From Guadua angustifolia (Eukaryota > Streptophyta > Magnoliopsida > Poales > Poaceae): a DNA stretch of 64,000 nucleotides. Within the stretch, counting starts at the first letter, position 1. Every line of letters begins with the position of its first letter. Made by a program: the position numbers and the translations under genes. The stretch spans positions 74,044,224 to 74,108,223 of the forward strand of contig CM070502.1 of NCBI GenBank assembly GCA_036346375.1. The letters are read 5' to 3'. Shown piece after piece: positions 1 through 11,782 of the stretch. The notes beneath the pieces are model-generated. The model saw only the letters and a list, made by a program, of their open reading frames with translations. It was not told the origin of the DNA and did no database searches.

Positions 1-28
1 GTTGTACAAGAAAATTTTAAATATTTAG

Positions 29-762
29 GAACCTCCTTGCCGTAGTAAACCTGATGCCTTCCTGTTTGGATTGGTTGCGCAATACTACGGCAAGGAGATG
101 GAGAGGGTGATTGCATCCATGTCAGACGCTGGCATTCGTCAGGACACGGGCGCAGCAAACATTGTCCTCTCATGCTACAGCTCCTGCCGTGATCATGCCA
201 AGATGCTCGTGTGGTTGAAGAAGAAGCGAAAGTTGCGCATTGTGCCGACTACGAAAGTCTACAACTTTGTGCTCAATTCATGCCCGACAGTAGTTTCAGT
301 GGCTCGAGAATTGAGCCCTTTGCTCCCGTTGTCGATAACACAGTTGGTCGATAGGCTCAAGTATAGCTCTCAATGGCTAGCGGAAGCTGAGCTGGTGCAC
401 GAGCTTCAGGCCTCCTCGTCTCCTGCATGGGTTCAGTGCAAACCGCAGCCTATGTGCTGATGCTGCAGTGGGTGGACGCAATGAAGGGTTGCGCATTGCC
501 ATTGGAGGTCTACGTGGTTTGCGTCATCAGGAAGCACAGTGATGTCCGAGGTGAGCCCAAAGTGTGGGAGCTGGCACAAGAGGTTCTGAGCCGGATGGGG
601 AGCTCCCTGCGGCTGTCCACAAGGAACAGAGGGCTGCTTGTGGCCAAGAGAGACAGGGTGAAGCAATGGCTGGCAACTGAGAGGACTTCAGTGCCTGAGG
701 AGAGCACGGAGATCAATCACCTAATGCGAGGAACCAGCAACCATTTTTACTTGCGCTTTTGA
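29..762 (+). pseudogene. 3' part of a PPR-SMR-like gene, frameshifted
   Basis: An exon appears to begin after the acceptor tag at 26-28 and stays open in one frame to 460 (opening EPPCRSKPDAFLFGLVAQYY). The second half, 427-762, is in another frame and reads TAAYVLMLQWVDAMKG, RKHSDVRGEPKV and VKQWLATE before a stop at 760-762. The two halves look like the end of the PPR tract and an SMR-type domain of one plant PPR-SMR protein. The frames do not join: the switch must lie around 391-425, and no GT-AG pair there restores it. The glycine-rich SMR signature, usually G-x-G-[KR]-H-S, reads VIRKHS, so the glycine before KHS is arginine. Both points suggest a decayed copy. The 5' part lies outside the window. 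The alternative is one sequencing error in a living gene. It converges on the lipase gene on the other strand. Confidence 0.55.
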
Positions 763-945
763 GAAAACTTGAACAGATTTCCCCCATTTGTTTAGGTTTT
801 CAGATGAATGGCAGAGCTCCTGCTGATCTTTCGAAAAAAAGATGAGTGGCAAGGTGTTCTTTGTAGTTTGGGTGGTTCAGCATCTTTGTCATGCTGTATA
901 ATGATACAGATTCCTTGGTCTAATCCTAGTTCTGATGCTGAAGTG

Positions 946-2967
946 TTATGCCTCAACTAGCTGCTTGAAGGTGATAGGACTGACGAACTGTGCTGGTCCG
1001 TCATAGAAGGCAAGGGCCGCAAACTTGGAAGTGGCCTGGGTGGGGTGCAGGAGATCCCAGAAGAGGAACTTGCTACGGTCACTGCAGTAGCTGGAGTTGG
1101 GGGTACACCCTTCCTCGGCATTGAACTTGCCACGACCACAGCATGCATTCTTCACCTCTGCAAACCCTGCAAAAGACAAGTCAACAAGTGAGCAAGGCCG
1201 CATCTATACCTGAAATAGAGGCGGCTACAGTGCATGCTGAGTCCAACTATGACAATGTTTGAGGTGTGAGTTTCAAGTCAGAATACTCTTGCGAAATTTC
1301 TGCAAATTACCAGCAGCCTGTGGGTTTTCAATCAGACTCGAGACAAGCTCATAGGAGCTGGCAATGGAATAATTCATGCCCTGCATTTGAGAGCTGAGGT
1401 CGCTGAACAGATCCCAGATTCCGTCGTTCAGTCTCTTGGCCAGCTGATTCAGCGGGTTGACGCACTCACCAGTCGGATTCTGGCTTCTCCAGTATGGGCA
1501 GCACCCGATCAGTGGCACATTGATCACCGCAAATTTCCTTGCTCCCAAATTGTACAATGTCTGTGCAACAATACTTAACATGATTATACAGTTGACATAG
1601 TGTAATTAAACTGAGGACATATGTTCTGTTCAAACTTAGTTACAATTTTGATTCAGAGTTGCATAAAATGCAGCAATGGCGGAGACGCTTGCTAAGGACC
1701 GTAGCATATGGAGTTGGCTGAGTTGAAGCCTAAGGGATTGATCAGGTCTCTTACTTTGACATGACTGTCATATGTGGAGATCACAGCTTTGCAGAATTGC
1801 TGAAGGGCAGCGGAGTCCGGTGATCTGTTCTGCGAGAAGAAGTCGAAGGCGTCGTTCCCACCTGCGCTGATGAGGAAGATGGATTTCGACAGCAAGGCTG
1901 AGGCTCTGTCGGCACCCAACCTTGTTGACATGTGGTCTTTGAGACCTGAGAAGTACTCTATCTGCTTCGTCATGTTGATTGTAGTTCCCTGGTGTAATGA
2001 TCATTTGTAATTATATTATTAATGGTACTGGCACTGGCTGAGGGTGTAAAGTGTACTACTGATTTTAATTCAGAAAGGAAAATCTCCAAATTTGGAGTTG
2101 TTTCACCAAATTAAGAGTTGGGGGTACAAAAGTTACTGCTTTGATTGAAGTTCTGATGAATTTTCTCAACTTTAGGTAGTAATTAATCGCTTGCTCCACC
2201 AAAAAGTTTTTCCAGCGGTCATATATTCATAGGACTTGAAATGTACTTGGGGGCACAGCCCAATTAGCCAGATTAATAGAGATCTCTATGTACAAACGAA
2301 ATTACTAGAATTCTGAACATGATGCTACATCACAAACATGTCTGTAATAACAGAAAACTATGCAGTCTCAGAAGAAATATATCAGAAAAAAATTGCACAT
2401 ACTGTGGAATCAAGAACACCAGAGCCTCCAGAAGCAAAGTTGGCTCCTGTCATGTAGGCTGCAGCAGCTATCGTCGTCTTGTTGTCAGCATCAATGGCGA
2501 TGACAGAGAGGTAAGGTGGTGGACTCCTTCTGAACCCCATATCAAACGCTGCAAATTTTATTATCCAAAAAAAATCCATTCATCATAATTGATATACACT
2601 GTGATGATCAGAGACATCCACATACATAGCACAGAATCACGATTTAATTTGCTGCAAACATGTGATAAAATCTGTTGTTACATGTGCTGCCTATGTATAT
2701 ATGTGGCTCACCCAGGAAGTCGACGCCGATGAGGCCATTGCTGAACCTGCCCGTCGGCTTGCCGCCGGGGAAGTCGACGCCGTTGTGAGGGAAATTGGCC
2801 TTGGCGCTGCTACCAGGCAAGTAGTCGTTGTTCCCCACGTCGGCCGTCGAGTCTCCGAACACGAACATCGCCGGAACATTTACCCCGGCGGTGGTGACCA
2901 CCGCGGTCACGACGGCCGCGGCCACAAGAAGCAACCGGAGTGTGGCAGCTCGCCGCAGCAAGGCCAT
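946..2967 (-). CDS. GDSL esterase/lipase, 368 aa, five exons
   Basis: Secreted SGNH-family serine hydrolase acting on ester bonds of lipids or cell-wall esters; the substrate cannot be told from sequence. Exons on the minus strand: 2967-2712, 2548-2403, 1988-1755, 1560-1311 and 1166-946. All have GT-AG introns and the phases add up to 368 codons plus stop, the usual length for the family. The first 28 residues are a hydrophobic signal peptide. Block I is FVFGDSTADVGNN (nucleophile Ser40), block II GANFASGGSG (about 120-129), block III GGND (Asn179), and block V has Asp333 and His336 in DLLHP, so the whole catalytic set is present. The start ATG at 2967 is the first in frame, and a TATA stretch lies about 110 bp upstream. 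The gene looks intact. Confidence 0.93.
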
Positions 2968-3080
2968 GGCTGACTTGGATCACTAGCCACAGTAGAGGCT
3001 AAAACTATTGCAAGCACGTAATACAATACAGCTGGAGCAGTGTGTGGCTGTGTGCTAGTGCCTCACGTATGTTTGATAGC

Positions 3081-3092
3081 TATATATATATA
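3081..3092 (-). promoter_or_regulatory. TATA box of the GDSL gene
   Basis: A run of alternating TA sits 114-125 bp upstream of the lipase start codon, a sensible place for a core promoter with a short 5' leader. It could also be a simple TA repeat without function. Confidence 0.5.
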
Positions 3093-3109
3093 GAGAGGTG
3101 CTATGTTTA

Positions 3110-3715
3110 GGTCTTCGGTCGGTTTTTAGCTAAACATATCCGAAAAATTCTGAAATTACGTTTAAATCTCTCTATGGTTTACATTCAGATTCTCCTGACG
3201 GTTTTTAACAAAATAGATCCGAAAAAACTGAAATTGCGTTTAGGCCCCAAGAATTCGGCTTTTAGCAATTGGCCCCGAAGAAAAATAAAATTGCATTTAG
3301 GTTACACTGTTTTTTTTAAAGAAAACCGAAGTTATGCTATTTTTTCTAGAAATATTCATTGGACCAAATTTCGCGCAGCGAGAAAACCAAAATTACGCAA
3401 TTTTTGACCTTATGGCGCATAGATTTGAAGCTCAACCGGAGGTGCCAAGTCACCTCTTTCCCGGTGAGGTCCTCCGAAAAATTCAAAATTACGTTTAGGT
3501 CCTCTGGTTGGTTTTTAGCAAAATAGACCTGAAAAATTCTGAAATTATGTTTAGGTCCCTTTGTGGTTTATATTCAGGTCCTCCTAGTGATTTTTAACAA
3601 AATAGGCCCGAAAAACCAAAATTACGTTTAGGCCCCAAGAATTCAGCTTTTAGCAGATTGTCCCCGAAGAAAAATGAAATCGCGTTTAGGTCTCTCTATG
3701 GTTTTCTTAAAAGTT
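3110..3715. repeat. Diverged tandem repeat, about 390-bp units
   Basis: Two related blocks, starting near 3139 and 3528, share phrases such as gaaaaattctgaaatta, tttttaacaaaatag and aggccccaagaattc. Inside each block the phrase [aat]acgtttaggtc recurs several times, so there is also a shorter internal period. No coding capacity is seen. The block lies upstream of the lipase promoter and ends just before the LTR element at 3756. Confidence 0.7.
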
Positions 3716-3755
3716 AATACTGAGTTCACCTAGCTGAATTGGCAGTGGAGATTAC

Positions 3756-3936
3756 TGTTAGAGTATATTAGGCAGCACCGGATATGGTTAGTTTAGGATT
3801 GATTGTAATCCCGTGATAACTTTCCTTATCTCTAGGAGAGGCGTCTTGCCCTCCAAGCCATGTACTCTATATAAACAGCCTGAGGGCTCAGCAATACAGT
3901 CATCCCACGCATTATACACAATCTATCCTTCCTACA
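3756..3936 (+). repeat. 5' LTR of the Copia-like element
   Basis: 181-bp long terminal repeat, TG...CA, directly followed by the primer-binding site at 3937. Confidence 0.92.
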
Positions 3937-5577
3937 TGGTATCACGAGTTAGGGTTTTCAAATCCAAGCCTAGGCTTCATTGCTATCGCCCAGCGCTGCC
4001 CGGGAGATCAATCTCCGCCGGGCAACGCTCGCTAAGAAGATGCATGGCCAATCCTCCGATTTGCCACGCCGTAAATGCGTGTCGTCGCCAAGCACCAACA
4101 GATTGGGATACTCACCGGCTTCTCCGGGCGTTCGCATATCCTTTTTCTTTTTTTTCCCAATCAGAGATTGCGTTTGTGTCGCCCACCGCCCGTCGACCTC
4201 ACGCGTCCTCGACATCGGCATTGACTACACCGGCCTCTTCATCTTCTTCGACTGTGCTTCATGGCGTGGCCAGCGGCATACCCGGGAACGCCCGTCTGTG
4301 CCGCGCCTCTTCGTCTGCACGTCGACCTACGTCGGTTCGTCGTCACCACCACTGATCGGGAGGCTCCATCCTCGACATCGCCATCGTTGTCTCCGCCTCG
4401 GACGTCCTCGGCCTGATCAACCGATCGCGTGCGACCACCCTCCAGTGACGTCTGTCGTCTACTGCGCGCTGCTTCTCCAAGCATAAGGGCTACCACTGCA
4501 TCGCCTCCTCGGGCAGCAGCGCCGCCACCTGTCGTTGCCCTCGCCGTTGCATCTACATCGATGTCGGCTACGTCGTTGCGCGCTTCTTGCGCAGGGTCTT
4601 TTTCGGCTGTTCGTGTTCTTCGCCGACTTCTTCGAGCACCGCCATCGCGACACTCTGGCGCCATCATGTCTCTCCTCCATGTGCACCGCGCGCCATCATG
4701 TCGCTCGCCTCTTCGACTTCGGCAACCTGTCGCCGCCGTCGCCGTCTCGTCTCGCCTACGCCGCCCACTCCGACAAGCACTCTAGGAGCCTCGATGCGTC
4801 GCCGTCGCCTCTTCGACTTCGGCCCAACCTCGTCAACTCGCCGCCATTGCCGCCGTCCTCGCTCCTCGCCATTTCGGCCCACTCTGGCGGGTTGCGATTT
4901 CGGTTTCACACCTTTCAACACAAGTCTTGCATACTCTTGTTGGCCTGTCTTTGCAATTCTATACAATCTTCCTCCTCGCTATGCATGAAGGATGAGTTTG
5001 TATTTCGCGGGCTGCATCGGCACCTTCTTCCTCCGCCGTTCTGCGCACCGCAACTGTCGTGGAGGCCTTCTCTGCTAGTCCCATTTAGACGCTGACGCAA
5101 TGGTTGGGGCCCTCTACCTAGTACGTCCGGTACTGGTAGCATCAGCGCGTGCCTTCATCCCCAACGCGTTCCCAGGCCTGGCGGCTCGACAGCATCGACC
5201 TCGGCGTCGACCTTCTTCCTCATCGACTGCCTCGACTGCGTCGCCGTCTTCGTCTATGGCGCTCTCTCCTATGCGCCACCATTACCATGGCACCCCTCGC
5301 GCGCCCGCGACTTGTGCGGCTCCTCTACTTCGGCACCCTTGATAGCTTCATCGACCACAGCTATCATACGCTCGGCACCTCGACATGGCTCCACGTCCTC
5401 GTACTTGGCTATCTCAACATCGGCACAAAGGGCTACCGCCTTGCTTGGGCAACCTCGTCGGCTTCCACTCGGCCACACAGATTCTGCGACGATCGACCGA
5501 TTCACGATGCGGGGGTGTCACTCGTCTGCTTCTTCTCTGATCTCATCGTCAGTACGCTCCATTGTGACTACAGGGGA

Positions 5578-5758
5578 TGTTAGAGTATATTAGGCAGCAC
5601 CGGATATGGTTAATTTAGGATTGATTGTAATCCCGTGATAACCTTCCTTATCTCTAGGAGAGACGTCTTACCCTCCAAGCCATGTACTCTATATAAACAC
5701 CCTGAGGACTCAACAATACAGTCATCCCACACATTATACACAATCTATCCTTCCTACA
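5578..5758 (+). repeat. 3' LTR of the Copia-like element
   Basis: 181-bp copy of the 5' LTR with scattered point differences (for example ggttaattt for ggttagttt), followed by target duplication attac. Confidence 0.92.
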
Positions 5759-5763
5759 ATTAC

Positions 5764-6480
5764 CATGGTCAAAAAGCTCGCCTAAAGGACTTGATGAGTT
5801 GGTACGCATTGCTTGTTTATCATCCACACAGCATCAAAGTCTGCATCAATATTATACCTTGTAAACTACAATTCTACACAGGTAGTGCTTGAAAATTTCA
5901 CGTAGTAGAATCATAGAAAAAACACGAAACAGGAAAAACCACCACATATCCAGCAAGACATTAAGGAATCTTGGCATGCACAATATTAATAGCAAATCCT
6001 TCATAGCACAATTTAATAGAAGTCTTATTGCTAGAACTGAAGATTGCAGATTAATGAATATGAGCACTAGTTGAATGCCATACTTATGTTATGCTGCAAA
6101 GGGAGTATGAATGTATGATAGTAAAATATTGCGCATTTGGGTGAGCATGTAAAGTTTGGTACCTGGTAAAGGAATAGAAGCAGTCCATGTGCAAGACGAA
6201 CCCATCTAGGGGATGCTGTATGCCTGTATCTAGATGAGATGAATACAACTGCAGGTGAAATGGAAACAGTGATCACGTATGAGCTTACCAAAATGTTATG
6301 GCCGCAATCAACAAGCAACAAAACTCTCATATATGGATTGAAAACTTTACTGCAACAAGATACTTACAAAGCCAAGGAATGCCGATGCCAGTAGAAACAT
6401 GAAACCTGTCATTGAAATTTTAAAAAAGAGAAGAAGAAACCCAGTGACCTCCTAACAGACAGAGTCAAGAGATCAAGTAA
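5764..6480. other. No gene recognised
   Basis: Moderately AT-rich sequence. A few short stretches on the minus strand look like exons with splice signals (for example 6248-6163), but they cannot be linked into a gene. No known element ends were found. Confidence 0.4.
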
Positions 6481-7260
6481 GGTCGGTAGTTCGCCGATCC
6501 CCCCATCTCCTTCACCAAACGTCATACCACCTGGTTGCGGTTGCTGCTGCTACCGTCGCCGTTCTCGGCGCGGAACCAGGGACAGGGTGCTGATGAACGG
6601 GAGCACTCGGGAGACGTCGGCAACGAGTGCAACATCGCCGAATCACGAAACCAGAACCGGAATCAGGCTCTAATACCAAATGTCAGCAACACACAGCAAT
6701 CAACACACGCCATCTAGACTCACAAAGCCTGGAATTCCTCATTATAGCAAAATGTGGCAGTAGTACCACCATGCAAGCTTAGATTGCCCGAATCATACAC
6801 ATATGGCATAGCTGAGAGCGCGGTTTAATGAATCAAAGCAGAATGGCACAAATGCTACTACTATGTCAAGAAAAAAAAAGGCTCTTTTATGCTGCCCGAA
6901 CAAAAGATTCTCAAGAACACGTTAGTCTAACAAAAGCAGCCACTCGCACTACGCATCTAGCACTCAAGAGCTTAGTGACAAGGAACAACATATCAAGCAA
7001 GAACCGACAAAGAAAAACATTCATGCGAGAAATAGTGCAAGAACCAAGCGGGTGTGGCGTGCTTACGGGAACCGGACAGGGAAGAAGTTGACAAATCGCG
7101 ACTAGAACCGGACAGGGCCGTTGTACTTGTACCGTCGCAGCGTCGCCACGCTGTGATTCCCAATGTAACCCATCCCTCTCCCAAATCAAGTATTCAAGGG
7201 AGCAAGAAATCGGGAGGCTGAGAGGAAGGGAGAGATGCGGTTGGTGATGTGACTGGTGAA
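6481..7260 (-). mobile_element. Remnant of a Copia-type element (leader and LTR side)
   Basis: Read on the minus strand, 6680-6665 gives tttggtattagagcct, a near match to the Copia primer-binding site TGGTATCAGAGCC. It is followed by a GC-rich leader down to about 6540. An LTR would then begin TGTCAGCAACAC at 6681 on the plus strand and run to the right. No second LTR or coding region is visible and the outer border is unclear, so this is a truncated copy. Confidence 0.4.
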
Positions 7261-8719
7261 GGAATTTATGCAGGATCAGTCTGGCATGGCACGGCACGAC
7301 GCCGCTCGGTATGGTTTGTTTATTTGAAAAATAGTCATTTTTAGTTGTTAGAGGCTTTAAAAATAAAAAAAATATGAAAAATCCCTAAAATTTCTGTCTA
7401 TAAATAGGATAGCAGATCCCCTTATTTTCTCACCAGCAAAGTTGCAATCTCTTATCTGCATTCTCTTGTGAAAATTCTCTTATTCTTGGTGATAATTTAG
7501 CAAAATTCAAAATAGTTTTGCCAAAATCTGAAATTCGGCTTCCATCAAGAAATCAAGGTAAAAATAGTGATTTAATTTTTCATTGTACTTATTATTTTAA
7601 ATGATATTAAAGTTGTGAAATCATGTGCTGAAAAATTGGCTTAGAATTGAATTTGCGAAATGTGCTGAAAAATTAGCTCAGAATTGGTTTTCAATGCGAG
7701 CGGTGCTACCAGGCCACTAAGCGGTAGTAATGAACGTCACGATTTTTGCGTGGATTGTTTGATTTTATGCAATGCTCGTGTGAGTAATTGTATGAACTGG
7801 TGTTAAACCAAGTCGTGAACTTGTGCTCAGAATTGTTTCTTGTTTGTTCATGTGCAGGTGTTGCTAGAGGGTGAAGGTGGACGATAATAGGATTGGAACT
7901 AGGTTCGTGGAGGAACTGAGGTTCATAATTAGGTTCAAGGAGGAATCGAGATTCTAGTGGTCGAGGATGTCATACGGGACGTTCAGACTTGAGAACGGTG
8001 TACATGAAGGCTGGTTAATCACGTGAGAACGACAAGTGGGCCGTATGCATGCAGTTGTAATTGTTTGGGGGCAATTTGCATGTATTGAGCCATGTTGGGT
8101 CAAGCGGACATATATGCGAACTGTTGCTTATTATAAATAGGAGAGGAATGTCTCCTATTTTTAAAGTTGTACTCTTTTGTTTTGGAGTAATGTACACAAA
8201 TAGAGAAAGAAAATAAAAAAATCAATTTCCTTAGCCCCCTGAGCGCACGAATCGAGCTAGAGTCATTGCGTAGCTATAGTACCATGCCACTACAGTAATT
8301 TGTGTTGCCACAGTGCTTTGCTACAGTGATCATGATTTGTTGTTCATCCGTTTTTGCTACGGTTGCCTGTTTTGTTCTTCTTGTCCGGTTTTGATCCTTA
8401 CAGATTGATTTATTGTCTCTTTTGATATAATGAGTTTAATCTTGATTTGATCCATCCAAAACCTTCATAGGGCATCAACTTAGAGTTCCTGAAAGTTTCA
8501 TTGGCTAATCTTTTGTAGATTTTGATTAATCTTGAAATTAGGTTTAGATCAATTCTCGTTAAAATATATTTTAGTAAGCTTTTGGGGTCTATAACTTTTG
8601 ACCCGTAGATCTGATTGCGCTGATTATTTTTTTTGTTATATTTGTATCGGAATCTAGTTTCTACAGTTAAAATTTTAGGTCAATCCATCAGTTGGATCTC
8701 TAGGAATGTACGTTTTAGT

Positions 8720-8932
8720 GATCACATCTTACTCTAATTTGTCGAATCTGAATCAGGCAATTTGAGTCCAAATTGGAGTGTTTCAAAAATAATAAAAAAA
8801 TTATTTTAGCTTCCGCACAATCTAGCGATCACATCTTACTCTGATTTGTCAAATCCGAATAAGACAATTTGAGTCCAAATTGCGGTGTTTCAAAAATCAT
8901 CAAAAAATTTATTTTAGCTTTCGCACAATCAT
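8720..8932. repeat. Two-copy tandem repeat, 107 bp
   Basis: The phrase gatcacatcttactc starts at 8720 and again at 8827, and the following 100 bp match with scattered changes. It is a local duplication in the non-coding part ahead of the hAT transposase remnant. Confidence 0.8.
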
Positions 8933-9014
8933 TCACCCTCCTCTGATTGCTAATTTAGTGTATATCGATCCTACAAAAGTACTACTAGAGTAATTATTTC
9001 ATGCAGTTTTCTTT

Positions 9015-10658
9015 ATGGAGCACCAGGATTTTACGTCCTTCTTAGTTTTTAATTTTGGGATTTCACCCGAGAAGCTTCTTGCATCCTATCAAGCTAAAGA
9101 AACTGCAGTACTTGTACCATCCTCAGACTCTACAAGTGCTACTGCATCTGCAAGCACTGGGGCAAAAATATTAAAACACGGTACATCGGGACTCAAAAGA
9201 TTTTGAGCAGATTTTTGAGACATTAAATGACGTTCAAAGCAGGTATGCTATTTGTAAATATTGTAAACACAAATTAACTGCAAAATCTTTAGGTGAAACA
9301 GAACATTTAAAGAGATATGTGAAGAGTTGTAGGAGAAAAGCGAGGGTGGCTTTGAGACTGACACAACTGCAGTACAACTCTGACGGTATGGTACATCACT
9401 GGGACTACAATCCCAAGGTTGCTCGTGAATCTATTTGTCATTTAATTGCTTCTCAAGATCTACCTTTAAATTTTGGTGAGTCATCAACATTTGAAAACTA
9501 TATTAAAACCACTCATAATTCTAGATTTTTTGTATTTTCTAGATAGACAACAATTAGATATCTCATTAAATACTATAATAATTATCGTAGTAAGTAAAAA
9601 AGAACTCTTTAATGCTTGTACTTTTCTATGTCTTTGACATCAGACATGGAGTAGTAGAACTAAAAAGGATTACCTTAGTATAATTGTTCATTATGTAAAC
9701 AATGACTGGCAATTAGAGAAGAGAATTATATGATTCAAATTAATTGATTAGCACACACTCATGAGAATATAGTTGATTATATTGTAAAAGTTGTGGAAGA
9801 TTTTGGCTCCACAGATAAATTTTTTGTAATAACATTAGATAATATTGCAGCAAACACTTCTGCAATGACCAACTTTTTAATTCATATGCTAAATCTTTCT
9901 TATTACATCAGCGTTGTACTTGCCATATTATTAGTCTTATAGTTAAATTTGGTTTGAAGAGATTAGACTAGTATCTTGAATCTTTTCGTACTACAATATC
10001 TTTCTAAAATAATTCTAATCAACGAGTAGCAACATTATTTTAAGTAATTTGCTAATGTTCTCTCATTTCTAAGTGATACGATGGGTACTAATTATTCTAG
10101 TTTTTAAATATCCGTGCTAACTTATCTCAAGTTTATACTAAATATGATTAGAAGTTTGCTAGAGTTTGCATTTAGTGACCTTCACTAGCACTCACAACAG
10201 GTAAGAAGAAAACTGCGTGGGAAAGATGTAGGGTGCAAGTAACTCTACCTTAAGGAGTTTGAATACAACAATATCAAGTACGGACACAACAACAAGTGGT
10301 GGAAAACTAGCTATCTATCTTAATAGCGACACTGTCAACTATCAAGGGTGGTAAGAGGAGTTCAATATTTTGCAATGGTGTCACGAGCACAGGATAACAT
10401 ATTCTCGATGCTTTCCATATTAGCACGGGATTGTTAATAGTTTCTATCTCTACGGTCGTTTCTTCAGAGTCTACTTTCGATCTATCAGAAATAATAATAA
10501 TCGAGGAGAGAAGAACAAATCTAACAAGTGAGATGATGGAAATATTTTTTATCGTGAAGGATTGTGAACAAGCTGATCAACGAGCTCAATATACTACAAA
10601 AAATGTTGGGCTAGCAGCGACGTTTGAAAATCTTTATCTAGATAGTCAGGAAGAATAA
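9015..10658 (+). pseudogene. hAT-family transposase remnant (BED zinc finger to dimerisation domain)
   Basis: Three separated open stretches follow the order of plant Ac-like/RICESLEEPER-type transposases. Around 9245-9540 there is a BED-type zinc finger (YCKHKL, ETEHLKRYVKSC) followed by VARESICHLIASQDLPLNFGE. Around 9750-9960 comes the central part (FVITLDNIAANTSAM). At 10431-10658 lies the C-terminal hAT dimerisation region (SISTVVSSESTF, ERRTNLTSEMMEIFF) with a stop at 10656-10658. Stops and frame changes separate the pieces and part of the catalytic core is missing, so no active enzyme can be made. Confidence 0.85.
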
Positions 10659-11070
10659 TTGTAATCTTTACTTTTTTCTGTATCACTGAATTGTAGGCTG
10701 TACTCTTTTTTCTTTGCTAAGGTTTTCTCATGTTGAGTTTTTACTTGACGAAGTTTTTAACAAGGCAACCAAACATTAATAAATCTTAGTATTTAATTAT
10801 AATTATTTGTCTCCTTTTAGAATTTTATTTCATATTTTTTTACTTTATCTAATTTACATAGATTTTTAAAAGTTTTTCTATTCCTTTCAATTTTTCTAAT
10901 TTTTTTTTTCAATTTTTTGTATTTATTTTCAAAATTTTACGTTTTTCTAATTTTTCTATATATATATATATTTTTAAAAATTCAGATTTTTTTGAATTTT
11001 ACGGGCCAAACAGGCCCGCCACGACCCAGCACGACCAATCGGCCCATTTGCACCTGTGTGCGGACAACAG

Positions 11071-11782
11071 GGTCTCGAAAGTCACTGGCAGTGCTTAGGC
11101 TATGACCTCGGCCCACAAGTTGTACAACAAGACTTGGATTTAATAGCTAGGTCTAGACGGCAAGACTGCGTCTTTGGCCGGACCGCCGGTTAGCCACCAC
11201 TAATTGAGCTTTTCAGCCTTAAAAATAGGAAATTTCAAATTGAAAAATGTAAACTTTCAATTTGAAATCTAGATTTGAGACTTTACATTTGAGTTGCTGA
11301 AAACTTCCAATCCAGGTCCGGCGAAACTTTCGATATGATTTGAAACCTTTCAACTCTAATTTCAAGAGGTTTTCAATCGAGGATTTAGACATGGTAGTTC
11401 TTAGATGAACAACATACTCCTTTGTTTCCTCCTATAGATGTTATTTTAGAACGTGTCTAGTTAATATTTTTCCCACTAATATACATAGAAGTAGGCGACG
11501 ACAAAGTTTCCTATAATCGGTGTTTTCCTTAGTGCTATATCATTTATTGGTTAACCAAATAGCAACTTGTTATCGTCCTTTAAACTTTTGGCTGAAACAT
11601 TACTTGTATTTCAAATGTAGCAAATAACCAAGTTATATTTTAGCATGTTGATATTTTAGCCAAATAGTAAATACTTGTTTGTAAAGAGAAAGGGAAAAAA
11701 AGGAAAGAAAATTTGTGAGTAGCGAGCGGACTCAGTATTCGACCGCGTGCGTCGCCGCCACTCTATTCTCCACCGCCGAACC
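11071..11782. other. Upstream region of the PPR gene
   Basis: AT-rich and without coding signals. It contains a stem-loop at 11232-11268 (listed separately). The PPR leader probably starts within the last 100 bp, but no clear TATA box is seen. Confidence 0.4.
11232..11268. repeat. Perfect inverted repeat, 14-bp arms
   Basis: The arm atttcaaattgaaa (11232-11245) and its reverse complement tttcaatttgaaat (11255-11268) flank a 9-base spacer. It lies about 0.5 kb upstream of the PPR start codon and may be a MITE core or a foldback remnant. Confidence 0.7.

Larger units (their letters stand above)
3756..5758 (+). mobile_element. Non-autonomous Copia-like LTR retrotransposon, complete
   Basis: Two 181-bp direct repeats, 3756-3936 and 5578-5758, both begin TGTTAGAGTATATTAGGCAG and end CTACA. 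A 5-bp target duplication attac flanks the element (3751-3755 and 5759-5763). The base after the left LTR starts tggtatcacgagtt, close to the initiator-Met tRNA primer site TGGTATCAGAGC used by Copia elements. A purine tract, acagggga, precedes the right LTR. Each LTR has a TATA motif (ctctatataaac). The 1,641-bp interior is C/T-rich with many tcg, gcc and cac triplets and some open frames, but no gag, protease, integrase or reverse transcriptase motif. The LTRs differ at only a handful of sites, so insertion was fairly recent. It must be moved by proteins from another element. Confidence 0.92.
7261..11070 (+). mobile_element. Decayed hAT transposon (approximate limits)
   Basis: The broken hAT transposase at 9015-10658 lies between two stretches with hAT-like ends. 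On the left, 7283-7320 is rich in ggcacggcacgac. On the right, the reverse complement of 11000-11060 begins cacacaggtgcaaatgggcc and continues with cgtgctgggtcgtggcgggc, typical of subterminal repeats of grass Ac-like elements. I found no clean inverted repeat or 8-bp target duplication, so the limits are estimates. The part from 7380 to 9000 is non-coding and AT-rich, with TATA-like motifs at about 7400 and 8135, and could include other insertions. Confidence 0.45.

Noticed and set aside
3813..5583. Open stretches inside the Copia-like element as host genes
   Set aside because: They lie fully between LTRs with a matching target duplication and carry no recognised domain.
6163..6405. Minus-strand exon-like pieces (6405-6368, 6349-6289, 6248-6163) with splice-like borders
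   Set aside because: Phases fit, but one intron would be only 18 bp, too short for plants, and the peptide matches no family I know.
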